From Candidatus Stoquefichus sp. SB1 (GTDB lineage: Bacteria > Bacillota_I > Bacilli_A > Erysipelotrichales > Coprobacillaceae), in assembly GCF_001244545.1 (NCBI RefSeq), contig NZ_LN852692.1, positions 1 to 64,000 of the forward strand: DNA of 64,000 nt, written 5' to 3'. Made by a program: the position numbers and the translations under genes. This document shows positions 31,676 to 40,096 of this stretch, piece after piece. Within the stretch, counting starts at the first letter, position 1; each line of letters begins with the position of its first letter. Below the pieces are notes generated by a model. It was not told the origin of the DNA. It did no database searches and was given only the letters and a program-made list of their open reading frames with translations.

Positions 31676-31804
31676 TTATTTATTCCATAGGAAAGAGAAA
31701 AGTTTTGAAAAACTATCACAATTAAAATAACGTTCACTCTGTATCCAAGATGGATAAGTGTTATAGTTGTGAGTTAAACAATAGTAATGATAAGTTCCAT
31801 TCAT
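31676..31804 (-). CDS. Small ORF (42 aa) with strong ribosome site
   Basis: ATG 31804 follows AAAGGGAGGT at ideal distance (seven bases). The 42-residue product starts MNGTYHYYCLTHNYNTYPSW and is rich in Tyr, Trp, Phe, Cys and His, with no membrane helix. A TATAAT-like box is upstream on the same strand at about 31855. Not recognised; it fills an otherwise empty 320-base gap. Confidence 0.5.
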   Translation of the reverse strand: MNGTYHYYCLTHNYNTYPSWIQSERYFNCDSFSKLFSFLWNK

Positions 31805-31906
31805 AATATGACCTCCCTTTGTTTGATTGTTCCCTTTTTAATACAATTCCATTATATAACATATATTTCAGAATAAAATGGTCTATCAATATAAAGATAA
31901 AAGCTT

Positions 31907-31939
31907 TTTTTGTGCTCAATGCACAAAAAGTGTTATAAT
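31907..31939 (+). promoter_or_regulatory. Promoter with overlapping dyad before the PucR-type gene
   Basis: -35 TTGTGC (31910-31915), 18-nt spacer, -10 TATAAT (31934-31939). The dyad TTTTTGTGC/GCACAAAAA (31907-31929) covers the -35 and looks like an operator. Confidence 0.65.
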
Positions 31940-31963
31940 AAAGAAAAGAGAGGATGATAAAAC

Positions 31964-33127
31964 GTGGGATTTACAATTGAAGATGCTTTAGCTCAAACTG
32001 AAAACCAGTATCATTTAAAACTATTGGCAGGACAATTAGGTTGTGCTAATGCCATTAGCTGGGTTCATTTGATTGAAGATACGACCATTATAAGACAATT
32101 GTGGGGAAAAGAATTAGCAGTGACAACAGGTTTGGGTTTTCAAGATGATGGGGCATTGCTTAATTTGGTACAAAAATTAATTCAATATCATAGTGTAGGA
32201 TTAATTATTAATGTTGGGAAATATATTTTTGATATTCCAACTGATGTTATTGATTATTGTAATGAACATGATTTTCCATTATTAACAACACCATGGAAAG
32301 TTCATTTGGCTGATTTAATTAAGGATTTTAGTATGAGATGTCTATATTCAGAGAAAGAAGATAGACAGATATCAAAGTATTTTAAAAATGTTTTCATGAA
32401 TCCGCTATTGATTGAAGATTCAAGAGCAGGTTTAACAACTGCTTTTGATGTTGATGGAACATTTCAGGTATTACTTGTTCATATTGAAAATTCAGATCAA
32501 TGGGATACAATTGAGAGAAGAAGAATGTTATTTCAGATAGAACTCTATTTTGAAAAAATAGACTGTGCTTATAGCTTCTTTTGGTATGATGGTTATTTTG
32601 TATTGATTGTCAATAATCTGGATGAAAATGAATTTGATAAAACGATAAGAAATATGTATGAGCGTGCTCAAAAAAGAATGAATAAATATTTTATTCATGT
32701 TGGAGTTGGAACACCACTTAAAGATTTTAGAAATGTCATATTGGCTTATAAACGCGCTTTAAGTGCTGTTCGTTTGGCAACTCAGTTTCATCAACCAATT
32801 TTATATTTCCGTGATATGGGTATCTATCAAATCATCTGTTCCATTGAAGACCAAGAGATTTTATATGATATGTATCATCGTCTCCTTGATCCTTTGATTC
32901 AATATGATCAAAAACATCATGGAGAATTAGAGAAAACACTTTATTATTATTTGGAGTATAATGGAAGTCCACAGGCAATGGCTAAACATCTTTATACACA
33001 CCGTAATACTATTAATTATCGTTTGAATAAAATTAAAGAACTTTTGCATAATCAATTATCTTCTTATGAAGATTTATTTCCATACATGATGGCTTTTTAT
33101 ATTAAGAAAATGGGAATGATGAAATAA
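31964..33127 (+). CDS. PucR-type transcriptional regulator
   Basis: 387 residues, GTG start with GAGAGGA upstream. N-terminal PucR domain (about 1-120, with CANAISWVHLIEDTTIIRQLWGKELAVTTG), middle GGDEF-like CdaR linker, C-terminal helix-turn-helix NGSPQAMAKHLYTHRNTINYRLNKIKELL (about 340-368). The family senses purine or other nitrogen metabolites. No target gene adjoins it; the retron begins about 35 bases after its stop. Confidence 0.88.
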   Translation: MGFTIEDALAQTENQYHLKLLAGQLGCANAISWVHLIEDTTIIRQLWGKELAVTTGLGFQDDGALLNLVQKLIQYHSVGLIINVGKYIFDIPTDVIDYCNEHDFPLLTTPWKVHLADLIKDFSMRCLYSEKEDRQISKYFKNVFMNPLLIEDSRAGLTTAFDVDGTFQVLLVHIENSDQWDTIERRRMLFQIELYFEKIDCAYSFFWYDGYFVLIVNNLDENEFDKTIRNMYERAQKRMNKYFIHVGVGTPLKDFRNVILAYKRALSAVRLATQFHQPILYFRDMGIYQIICSIEDQEILYDMYHRLLDPLIQYDQKHHGELEKTLYYYLEYNGSPQAMAKHLYTHRNTINYRLNKIKELLHNQLSSYEDLFPYMMAFYIKKMGMMK

Positions 33128-33161
33128 TATTCATAACACATACAAAAAGTGATATGATATA

Positions 33162-33329
33162 TATAAGAACAATAGTGAAAGGAATATACCTCCTTTAGCG
33201 AGTCGTTAAAGGTCAAGAAGAATTATGATATGGAATTGTTATATTTCAATGGACTTAACTACACTAACATGTAGACGCTAACGCTTCGGCCCATTTCCAT
33301 ATAACAATATCGTAAGTATTGTTCTTATA
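33162..33329 (+). ncRNA. Retron non-coding RNA (msr-msd)
   Basis: Lies immediately before the RT gene. Ends are a perfect 13-bp inverted repeat, TATAAGAACAATA (33162-33174) and TATTGTTCTTATA (33317-33329), matching the a1/a2 stem of retrons. Inside is TTTAGCGAG (near 33195), like the TTAGC priming-G context of Ec86, and CGTAAG directly before a2. The msd arm folds as one long interrupted stem: GATAT, TGTTATAT and AATGG (33225-33255) pair with CCATT, ATATAACA and ATATC (33290-33311), closed by smaller hairpins. A -10 TATGAT at 33153-33158 with TTCATA 17 bases upstream could start the transcript. Fold done by eye. Confidence 0.82.
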
Positions 33330-33346
33330 AATGGAGGGAAATAAAA

Positions 33347-34294
33347 ATGTGGAAATATATGGATCAGAATCAATCTCAAGAATTTTTATTATCCCTTCAT
33401 TTGCTGCATAATCAATTATCCGATAAAGAGAAAGTAAAAATGCTTTATTCCATCAGTAATTCAATAGAAGAAAATTATAATATAATTAAAATAAAAAAGA
33501 GAAATGGATCATTAAGAACTATTTATCAACCACATACGAATTTGAAATTAATTCAAAGACAGATTTTAAAAACTATTCTTAATAATAGAAGTGTTTCTAC
33601 TTATGCAAAAGCATATCATAAAAATATTGGATTAAAAGATAATGCATATCCACATGTTCATCAAAAAAGAATCCTTAAATTAGATATTAAAGATTTTTTT
33701 GAACATATTCAATTTATAGATGTTTATAATGCATGTTTTTCATTAGCATACTTTCCTCAATCTATTGGTCATTTATTAACACAACTGTGTACTTATCATG
33801 GATATTTGCCACAAGGGGCACCTACATCTGCTTATATATCTAATTTGGTAATGAAAGAATTTGATGAACAGATAGGTGAATGGTGTGAAAACAAGCATAT
33901 TTGTTATACAAGATATTCTGATGATATGACATTCTCAGGTGATTTCAATCCCCGTGAAGTGATTCAAAGAGTTAGAAAAGCTCTTTACCCTCTAGGACTT
34001 GAAATAAACAATCAGAAGATTCATGTTATTGGGAATGGACAGCAACAAAATGTGACAGGGCTAGTTGTGAATCAAAAAGTTCAAACATCAAGTCGTTATC
34101 GAAAAAAAGTAAGACAAGCGATTTATTATATGAAAAAATATGGACTGGAATCACATTTATCCGCTATTCAATATCAGCAATCACCACAAAATTATTTACA
34201 TCATCTTTATGGACAAGTCCAATATATTCTACAAATCAATCCACTTGATCAAGAATTTCAATCCTATCAAGAATACTTAAAAAAGATAAAATAA
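33347..34294 (+). CDS. Retron reverse transcriptase
   Basis: 315 residues, ATG with GGAGGG upstream. RT motifs: KIKKRNGSLRTIYQPHTNLK, the retron X-region NAYPHVHQKRILKLDIKDFFEHI (motif A aspartates), PQGAPTSAYISN, catalytic YSDD (residues 190-193; YADD is commoner) and the retron Y-region NVTGLVVN at about 235. No maturase, endonuclease, protease or other fused domain, so it is not a group II intron RT or DGR RT. It makes msDNA from the upstream RNA. No effector gene follows: the next features are a bidirectional terminator and tRNA-Gly. Confidence 0.92.
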   Translation: MWKYMDQNQSQEFLLSLHLLHNQLSDKEKVKMLYSISNSIEENYNIIKIKKRNGSLRTIYQPHTNLKLIQRQILKTILNNRSVSTYAKAYHKNIGLKDNAYPHVHQKRILKLDIKDFFEHIQFIDVYNACFSLAYFPQSIGHLLTQLCTYHGYLPQGAPTSAYISNLVMKEFDEQIGEWCENKHICYTRYSDDMTFSGDFNPREVIQRVRKALYPLGLEINNQKIHVIGNGQQQNVTGLVVNQKVQTSSRYRKKVRQAIYYMKKYGLESHLSAIQYQQSPQNYLHHLYGQVQYILQINPLDQEFQSYQEYLKKIK

Positions 34295-34295
34295 A

Positions 34296-34320
34296 AACTC
34301 ACACATTGTGTGAGTTATTT
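34296..34320. terminator. Bidirectional terminator between retron and tRNA-Gly
   Basis: AACTCACAC/GTGTGAGTT with a three-base loop; AAAAA on the left and ATTTGTTT on the right. It serves the minus-strand tRNA well (TTTTTATTTT) and the retron more weakly. Confidence 0.85.
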
Positions 34321-34326
34321 GTTTAT

Positions 34327-34400
34327 TGGAGCGGGTGATGGGAATCGAACCCACGTAGTCAGCTTGGAAGGCTGAAGTTCTACCATTGAACTACACCCGC
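34327..34400 (-). tRNA. tRNA-Gly(TCC), copy 1
   Basis: 74 nt with encoded CCA; GCGGGTG/CACCCGC acceptor stem, anticodon TCC, GGTTCGATTCC T-arm. Identical to copies at 38142 and 41140. Confidence 0.96.
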
Positions 34401-34477
34401 ATATACAGAGCATCTCAACTACTGCTTGTATATAATACCATTATAAACAAAATTATGCAAGAGTTTTTACATATTTT

Positions 34478-35200
34478 TTAAAAATATTTATCTAAATATT
34501 CTTCTAAACAAATCCCTTCCTGCATTATTGTTTTAGCATGTTCTTTACCAACATAACGATAATGCCAAGGTTCATATCCAACCTTAGTGATTTGATTTTT
34601 ATCATTAGGATATCGTAAGATAAAACCATATTTATAACAATTTTCAATAAGCCATTGCTGCTCAGCAGTTTTTTCTTGGCTTTCATCTAATAGTTGATGA
34701 CTTGTTGCGACAATATCAACTGCTAATCCCATTTGATGTTCACTAGTACCAGGTCTTGCCACCCAAAAAGAGGCTTTTTCTTCTGCTTCTTCCTGACTAG
34801 AAGATTGTTTCTGATAGCTCATAACTTCATTATTAAAAAGTTTTTGTTGTTTAGCTTGAGTACGATATGATGAACAGATGAAAGGACTGAGACCCTGTGC
34901 TCTTGCATCATCCATCATTTGTTGAAGATCTGGATATGCACGTTTATCTATAGATTGTCCATTGTTGAGTTGAACTAAATCCACTTGCCAGTTATCTGGA
35001 ATTTGATTCTGATAATTGACGAGTGTTAACAATTCATCTTTTTTGGGCTTAGGCAGTTGCGTTTGCTGAGTTGTTTGATTGTTGGCAGGTACAGTTGATT
35101 TGTTTTGGTTTGTCATATATAGGAAAATTATAAAACAGAAAATAAGTATTCCGATACTTGTTAATAATAAAACACACCATTTTTTGAGTTTGTATTTCAT
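34478..35200 (-). CDS. VanY-type D-alanyl-D-alanine carboxypeptidase
   Basis: 240 residues: membrane anchor at about 8-29, a Gln/Thr/Pro-rich linker, and a peptidase M15B domain. Zinc ligands in SEHQMGLAVDI (near 155) and EPWHYRYV (near 212); CSSYRTQAKQQKLFN near 108. It removes the terminal D-Ala of peptidoglycan precursors outside the membrane. Last gene of an operon with a VanRS-like two-component system, but with its own upstream direct repeat shared with the regulator's promoter. Confidence 0.92.
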   Translation of the reverse strand: MKYKLKKWCVLLLTSIGILIFCFIIFLYMTNQNKSTVPANNQTTQQTQLPKPKKDELLTLVNYQNQIPDNWQVDLVQLNNGQSIDKRAYPDLQQMMDDARAQGLSPFICSSYRTQAKQQKLFNNEVMSYQKQSSSQEEAEEKASFWVARPGTSEHQMGLAVDIVATSHQLLDESQEKTAEQQWLIENCYKYGFILRYPNDKNQITKVGYEPWHYRYVGKEHAKTIMQEGICLEEYLDKYF

Positions 35201-35271
35201 CTTTGTCTCTCCTTTGTCTTTTTTCTTTATAATATCTTATAAAAAGGAGACATCAGAGTTACAAAGTTTTC

Positions 35272-35289
35272 GCATCATCTTTGCATCAT
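35272..35289 (-). promoter_or_regulatory. Probable response-regulator operator upstream of vanY-like gene
   Basis: Direct repeat GCATCAT at 35272-35278 and 35283-35289, spaced 11 bp as for OmpR-family regulators. The same repeat lies in the promoter of the adjacent regulator (38068-38085). It is the only other place I saw it. Confidence 0.6.
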
Positions 35290-35957
35290 TAATTGTTTTT
35301 TAAACTTTTAATACCTATATGAAAATTGTTTTCATTTGAAATTGTGTAATAATATTTTTGAATATCTTCTTTAGAGATATGCAAGTATTCAAGTCCAAAT
35401 AGGAAATCACTTTCTTGACTTGGAACAATAAAAGATTCATCTGTATAAAATAAATATTGATAGATAGTTTGTGTTTGTGCATCTATCCAAATGTCAATAA
35501 AACTTGTTTTGCTAGAATAAGTGATAATATCAATGGTAACAGATTTCTTTGGATCAGTTGGATGACTGAAAACTCTTGTTATATAACTATAAGAATTAAA
35601 GTCGTTTTGAAAATCAATGTTTGGAATGATATTGAGTTTTTGTAGTTTGCTAATCTCAGCTTGAACATGTGATGTGATATTTTGCATATGAGCATTAAGT
35701 TTTGTTTCTTTTTGACTCACAAGAATAATATTGTCTTCATTTTCTCCATAAAAAGAGGATAATAATTTGATTTTTTGGGAAGTGTTTAATCGGCTTGTTT
35801 GATAAGTTTGCGTTGAAGTTTCATTTATATCTTCTATACCAATTGATGATAGTATTTTTTCATCATCCCATTTTGAAAGTGCGAAAGGGGTGAGTGGAAT
35901 GAGAATAAGTAAACAGATTGGAATGAAAAAATAAAAGATATGTTTATATGTTTTCAT
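35289..35957 (-). CDS. Secreted or anchored hypothetical protein in the VanRS-like operon
   Basis: 222 residues from ATG 35957 (AAGGTG upstream). N-terminal signal/anchor helix (about 5-27, FFIPICLLILIPLTPFAL). The outer domain is beta-rich with an acidic, Tyr/Phe-rich C-terminal half and no known motif. Overlaps the kinase gene by 14 bases, so it is made with the sensor. Perhaps a sensing accessory or an envelope factor under the same control. Confidence 0.75.
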   Translation of the reverse strand: MKTYKHIFYFFIPICLLILIPLTPFALSKWDDEKILSSIGIEDINETSTQTYQTSRLNTSQKIKLLSSFYGENEDNIILVSQKETKLNAHMQNITSHVQAEISKLQKLNIIPNIDFQNDFNSYSYITRVFSHPTDPKKSVTIDIITYSSKTSFIDIWIDAQTQTIYQYLFYTDESFIVPSQESDFLFGLEYLHISKEDIQKYYYTISNENNFHIGIKSLKNN

Positions 35958-37374
35958 TATTTTCACCTTTCTTTAAATGAATAGTTATGATTGTTCCTTG
36001 ATGAAGAACACTATCAATTGTCATTGTTGCATGATGAATTTGAATGATTTGATCAGTAATAGCTAATCCTAGACCAGCACTTCCTGCATTACGAGAACGA
36101 GATTTATCCACCATATAAAAAGCTTCTCTCACTTTATCAAGATGTGTTGCATCAATCCCACACCCATTATCAATGATTTTAATTTCATAGTCCTGAGGTG
36201 TCTTTCTTCCAACAATAGAAATCTGCCCATTTTCTGTAACAGCTTTACGGGCATTATCTAAAAGATTTAAAAAAACTGTTTGCATTAAATCAGGTTCAAT
36301 CCATAAGTTACATTCTTCAATGTTCATAATCAGCTGAATATTTTTTTGATTTGTAATAGGTATAAATGTGTCTTTTATTGTTTCAAAAAAAACTTGGGAA
36401 GAAATGGAATGCATTGTAAAGTCTTTTTTCTTTAAAATAATTAAATCCATTAATTTCATTGACATAGATTCTAATCGTTTTCCTTCTTGGACAATAGCGT
36501 GTGCGTAGGTAATAACTTGTTCATGAGTGAGTTCTTTGGAACGAATCATATCACCATATCCAATCATAGATGTTAAGGGTGTTTTGAGTTCGTGAGCAAA
36601 ATTACTGACAAAGATTTCTTGGCGCTCTACTGAATCTTGTAAAGAGGCAATAGAGGCTTTTAAACGCTTAGACATTGTATTAAAGTCTTTTGTAAATTGA
36701 CCTATTTCATCTTCACTAGATATGGGAATATCTTCGATAAAATCACCATTAGCAATTTCTTTGGTTGCGATTGAAAGTTTATGGAGAGGATTTGTCAGCC
36801 ATCTAGCAATCCAAAAAATAACGATAGCACTTATACAGGATAAGAGAATGGTATAAGTAAGGAATGTTTGATATTGGTCATTACGCGCTTGAAAAATTGA
36901 GGAGATATTATGTGAATTTTGAATGTATATATTCGTGTTACCAAAGTGAAGAGAACTTAATGCATGGAGAGAATATTGATCTTTCTCTTTGAAAATTTTA
37001 TATGCCCTTTGATGATCATTGATTTTATCTATAAAATTATTTTTATCACTAAAACCTCCATTTTGATAAATAATTTGACCTTGTGTGTCTCTTAAACAAA
37101 ATGAAAGATTACCACTTAAAGTTTGAATAGTTATTGTTCCAATAGAATTTTGAATAACTTTAATTGCAAGTGAAGGATCAAGAGTATCTGTCATTGGAAT
37201 ATCAAACTCTCTTTGTAAAGAAGAAATATAAATATCATTTTCTTTATAAACACTTTCAATTTCTCGTTCTAATGAAGTATGAAAACTTGATTGGATAAGA
37301 AAATAACTGCCAATGCTAAAAACACTAACAGTTATCAACATAATACTGAGATAGAGTTTCCAAAAGAATTTCAT
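35944..37374 (-). CDS. Sensor histidine kinase (VanS-like)
   Basis: 476 residues. Two membrane helices (about 7-30 and 163-185) around a ~130-residue outer sensor, HAMP (185-240), HisKA with FAHELKTPLTSMIGY (His at about 262), and HATPase boxes NLLDNARKAV, DNGCGID and GSAGLGLAI. Start overlaps the regulator stop by four bases (ATGA). Phosphorylates the regulator encoded just upstream. The signal is unknown; the company of vanY suggests cell-wall stress. Confidence 0.93.
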   Translation of the reverse strand: MKFFWKLYLSIMLITVSVFSIGSYFLIQSSFHTSLEREIESVYKENDIYISSLQREFDIPMTDTLDPSLAIKVIQNSIGTITIQTLSGNLSFCLRDTQGQIIYQNGGFSDKNNFIDKINDHQRAYKIFKEKDQYSLHALSSLHFGNTNIYIQNSHNISSIFQARNDQYQTFLTYTILLSCISAIVIFWIARWLTNPLHKLSIATKEIANGDFIEDIPISSEDEIGQFTKDFNTMSKRLKASIASLQDSVERQEIFVSNFAHELKTPLTSMIGYGDMIRSKELTHEQVITYAHAIVQEGKRLESMSMKLMDLIILKKKDFTMHSISSQVFFETIKDTFIPITNQKNIQLIMNIEECNLWIEPDLMQTVFLNLLDNARKAVTENGQISIVGRKTPQDYEIKIIDNGCGIDATHLDKVREAFYMVDKSRSRNAGSAGLGLAITDQIIQIHHATMTIDSVLHQGTIITIHLKKGENNENI

Positions 37375-38030
37375 GATTCTTCCTCCAGACGATAACCGAT
37401 TTTATAAACAGGAACGATTTTATCTTCAAGACCTAATTTTTTTCGCATTCTTTGAACATGTAAATCAACTGTGCGACTATCCCCCATATAACTTTCATTC
37501 CAAACACTTTCATAGATACGATCTCTAAAAAGCGCAATATTTTTATTCTGGACAAAAAGAATAAGAAGATCATATTCTTTAACAGTGAGATTAATCACTT
37601 GGTTATTCTTTTTCACGATTCTTGATAATGTATCAATTGTAACATCATACACACTTAAAAATTGAGAAGTTTTATGAAATCTTCTTAGGACCGCTTCAAC
37701 TCGAGCTAAAAGTTCAATGATTTCAAAAGGTTTAATAATATAGTCCTCAGCACCCAATTTCAATCCTTTAACACGATCTTTAACATCTGATTTGGCTGTT
37801 AAGAAAATGACAGGAATTTCAAAAGGTTTGATATATTCAATGAGTTCATAGCCATCTATAACTGGTAACATAATATCAAGCAGAATTAAATCAAAGCTTT
37901 CGTTTTCTATCAAATCTGCTGCTTGTTTGCCATCATATACACATTGACATGCATAACCACTATCAACTAAATTAATTCTTATAAGTTCAGAAATTGTTTT
38001 TTCATCTTCAACAACTAATATTTTATTCAT
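37371..38030 (-). CDS. OmpR-family response regulator (VanR-like)
   Basis: 219 residues from ATG 38030, after AAGGAGAA. Receiver domain with phospho-acceptor D52 (LILLDIMLP), K101 region LTAKSD, and a winged-helix DNA-binding domain (LTVKEYDLLILF; DSRTVDLHVQRMRKKLG). The reading frame stays open upstream through a tRNA-Gly gene, but that extension is not coding. Probably binds the 11-bp-spaced GCATCAT repeats seen before its own gene and before the vanY-like gene. Confidence 0.94.
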   Translation of the reverse strand: MNKILVVEDEKTISELIRINLVDSGYACQCVYDGKQAADLIENESFDLILLDIMLPVIDGYELIEYIKPFEIPVIFLTAKSDVKDRVKGLKLGAEDYIIKPFEIIELLARVEAVLRRFHKTSQFLSVYDVTIDTLSRIVKKNNQVINLTVKEYDLLILFVQNKNIALFRDRIYESVWNESYMGDSRTVDLHVQRMRKKLGLEDKIVPVYKIGYRLEEES

Positions 38031-38051
38031 AAAGAATTCTCCTTTGTTTCT

Positions 38052-38085
38052 ATTATATATCAAAGTTGCATCATAACTGCATCTT
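38052..38085 (-). promoter_or_regulatory. Promoter and operator of the VanR-like operon
   Basis: -10 TATAAT (minus strand, 38052-38057). In place of a -35 is a direct repeat GCATCAT (38068-38074) and GCATCTT (38079-38085) with 11-bp period, typical of an activated OmpR-type promoter. Confidence 0.65.
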
Positions 38086-38100
38086 ATTTGAAAGCATAAA

Positions 38101-38131
38101 CAAAAAACACACTTACATGAAGTAAATGTGT
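38101..38131 (-). terminator. Terminator after tRNA-Gly copy 2
   Basis: Minus strand ACACATTTAC/GTAAGTGTGT (one G-T pair), loop TTCAT, then TTTTTT. Confidence 0.87.
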
Positions 38132-38141
38132 TAGTAATCAT

Positions 38142-38215
38142 TGGAGCGGGTGATGGGAATCGAACCCACGTAGTCAGCTTGGAAGGCTGAAGTTCTACCA
38201 TTGAACTACACCCGC
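38142..38215 (-). tRNA. tRNA-Gly(TCC), copy 2
   Basis: 74 nt, CCA encoded, anticodon TCC; identical in sequence to copies 1 and 3. A promoter with TTGAAA, 17 nt, TAGACT is directly upstream. Confidence 0.96.
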
Positions 38216-38234
38216 AACTCAATTAGACTTCATT

Positions 38235-38263
38235 AGTCTATCATTTTTTTAAATAAATTTCAA
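38235..38263 (-). promoter_or_regulatory. Promoter of tRNA-Gly copy 2
   Basis: Minus strand TTGAAA (38258-38263), 17-nt spacer, TAGACT (38235-38240), 20 bases before the tRNA. Confidence 0.65.
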
Positions 38264-38398
38264 TACTTTTTTTACAAATAAATATCAAATTATTGAAACG
38301 CAACTGACCTTTGCAACCGATAGTTTCTAAAAAGGAAAGTAGAGTTTGTAGTCAATCATTGATGATTTCTTTATAGTATGGGTGAGGAGGAAAAGAAA

Positions 38399-39337
38399 AT
38401 GAAAAAAATATTAGAAGTACGTCATATAGAAAAAAGTTACCATGACAATAAGGCAATTGATGATTTATCTTTTTGTGTTTATGAAGGAGAAATTCTTGGT
38501 TTATTAGGTCCAAATGGTGCTGGGAAAAGTACGATGATTGGTATCTTATCAACACTTTTAAAGAGTGATGGAGGAAATATTGATATGTTTGGTTTATCGC
38601 TAGCATCAAATATTCAACAAATTAAAAGTCAACTTGGTATTGTACCCCAAGAGATAGCTATATATGAAGATGTATCAGCTTATCGAAATGTTGCCTTCTT
38701 TGCATCATTATATGGTGTGAAAAAGAAAGAATTAAAAGAACAGGTTTTAAAAGCATTATCATTTGTTGGTTTGTTAGATAAAAAGGATGAGTTACCAAAA
38801 ACCTTTAGTGGAGGTATGAAAAGGAGATTGAATATTGCTTGTGCTATCGCTCATCAACCTCAATTGCTGATTTTGGATGAACCTACAGTAGGCATTGATC
38901 CACAATCAAGAAATCATATTCTATCTTCATTAAAGATATTGAGAGATCAAGGAACGACTATTATTTATACAACTCATTATATGGAAGAGGTTGAAGAAAT
39001 TGCCGATCGGATTGTGATTATGGATAAGGGGGTAAAGATTGCAGAAGGGACATTGAAAGAATTGTTGGATATCTATAAAGATACTTTGATATATACTTTC
39101 TTTGTTGAAAAGACACAGGAAGATATTGTTGAAAAACTTTTATCTATAAAAGGAGTGCAACAAGTCGAAATACAGAAAAATTCATTAAAAATAACTGTAT
39201 CAAAAAAATGGGATGTTTTAGATAAAATTATTTTATTTTTTGTAGAAGAGGGATATCATATTCAGAAAATGGAAACAGAAGAGGGAAATTTAGAAATGGT
39301 CTTTTTAACATTAACTGGAAAGAAGTTAAGGGATTGA
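38399..39337 (+). CDS. ABC-2 type exporter, ATP-binding protein
   Basis: 312 residues from ATG 38399 (GAGGAGG upstream). Walker A GPNGAGKST (near 39), signature TFSGGMKRRL (near 140), Walker B LLILDEPTVGIDP, and a C-terminal ~90-residue DrrA-like domain. Energises the two permeases that follow; overlaps the next start region. Such exporters carry drugs, lipids or peptides. Confidence 0.93.
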   Translation: MKKILEVRHIEKSYHDNKAIDDLSFCVYEGEILGLLGPNGAGKSTMIGILSTLLKSDGGNIDMFGLSLASNIQQIKSQLGIVPQEIAIYEDVSAYRNVAFFASLYGVKKKELKEQVLKALSFVGLLDKKDELPKTFSGGMKRRLNIACAIAHQPQLLILDEPTVGIDPQSRNHILSSLKILRDQGTTIIYTTHYMEEVEEIADRIVIMDKGVKIAEGTLKELLDIYKDTLIYTFFVEKTQEDIVEKLLSIKGVQQVEIQKNSLKITVSKKWDVLDKIILFFVEEGYHIQKMETEEGNLEMVFLTLTGKKLRD

Positions 39338-39339
39338 TT

Positions 39340-40083
39340 ATGAAAATTTGGATTTTATTAAAACATGAGTTTTTTCGCTTAATTGCGAGTCCAAGTACGT
39401 TATCTATTTTCTTGATTTTTCCCTTTGTTCTTATTTCCTTAATGGGTTTTTTATTTGAAGATCTTTATCATACATCATTGCTGAGTTCATATGATTTTTA
39501 TGGTGTAACAATGTTATTTTATATTGCAATGATGTCTTCCACTGTTCCAGCAAATGTTTTTTTAGAAAAGAAAATTAAAAGTGGGAATACAAGAATTTTT
39601 TATAGTCCTGTTTCACGCGAGGCTATTTATGGTTCTAAAATTATTGTTTGTTTTTTTGTGATGAGTGTTTGTTTTTCTTTGAATATTATTGTGTTTGAAA
39701 TGACTTCTTTTGTGAATTTTGGTGGAGAAAATATAGGTTATGTTATTTTATTAATGATTATTTTTATTTTGTTTTTGGTTTTATTGAGTAGTGCTATTTG
39801 TGTCAGTATTCGTAGTGAAGAAATAACAAATATTATTTTATCAAATTCTATGTCTGTATTAGGTTTACTATCAGGAATATTCTTTCCCATTGCAAGTTTA
39901 GGTGTTTTCTTTGAAAGAATTGCAGAATTTTCACCAATTAAATGGACTATTGATTGTTTATTTCAATTGATATATGACGGTGGTAGTGCCTATTATTGGT
40001 GGATTATGGCTGGTTTATTGATTCTATCATTACTTTTACTTGGGATTGTTCATAAGAATTATCAACCAGAAAATTATATTTAG
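39340..40083 (+). CDS. ABC-2 type permease
   Basis: 247 residues from ATG 39340 (AAGGGA upstream), six membrane helices. FFRLIASPSTLSIFLIFPFVLISLMG start and RIFYSPVSREAIYGSKIIV loop typify ABC-2 permeases. Three bases after the ATPase gene; substrate unknown. Confidence 0.88.
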   Translation: MKIWILLKHEFFRLIASPSTLSIFLIFPFVLISLMGFLFEDLYHTSLLSSYDFYGVTMLFYIAMMSSTVPANVFLEKKIKSGNTRIFYSPVSREAIYGSKIIVCFFVMSVCFSLNIIVFEMTSFVNFGGENIGYVILLMIIFILFLVLLSSAICVSIRSEEITNIILSNSMSVLGLLSGIFFPIASLGVFFERIAEFSPIKWTIDCLFQLIYDGGSAYYWWIMAGLLILSLLLLGIVHKNYQPENYI

Positions 40084-40096
40084 GAGGGAAAGAAAC

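Noticed and set aside
33347-34294. Group II intron or DGR reverse transcriptase
   Set aside because: No maturase or endonuclease domain, no intron ends, no template repeat/variable repeat pair; the retron-specific VTG motif and msr-msd RNA fit better.
34478-38030. Vancomycin-resistance cluster
   Set aside because: No vanH, vanA-type ligase or vanX is present; a lone vanY-like gene with a two-component system does not show glycopeptide resistance.
38031-38222. N-terminal extension of the response regulator frame
   Set aside because: It runs through tRNA-Gly copy 2 and its terminator; the ATG at 38030 has AAGGAGAA and gives a normal receiver start.
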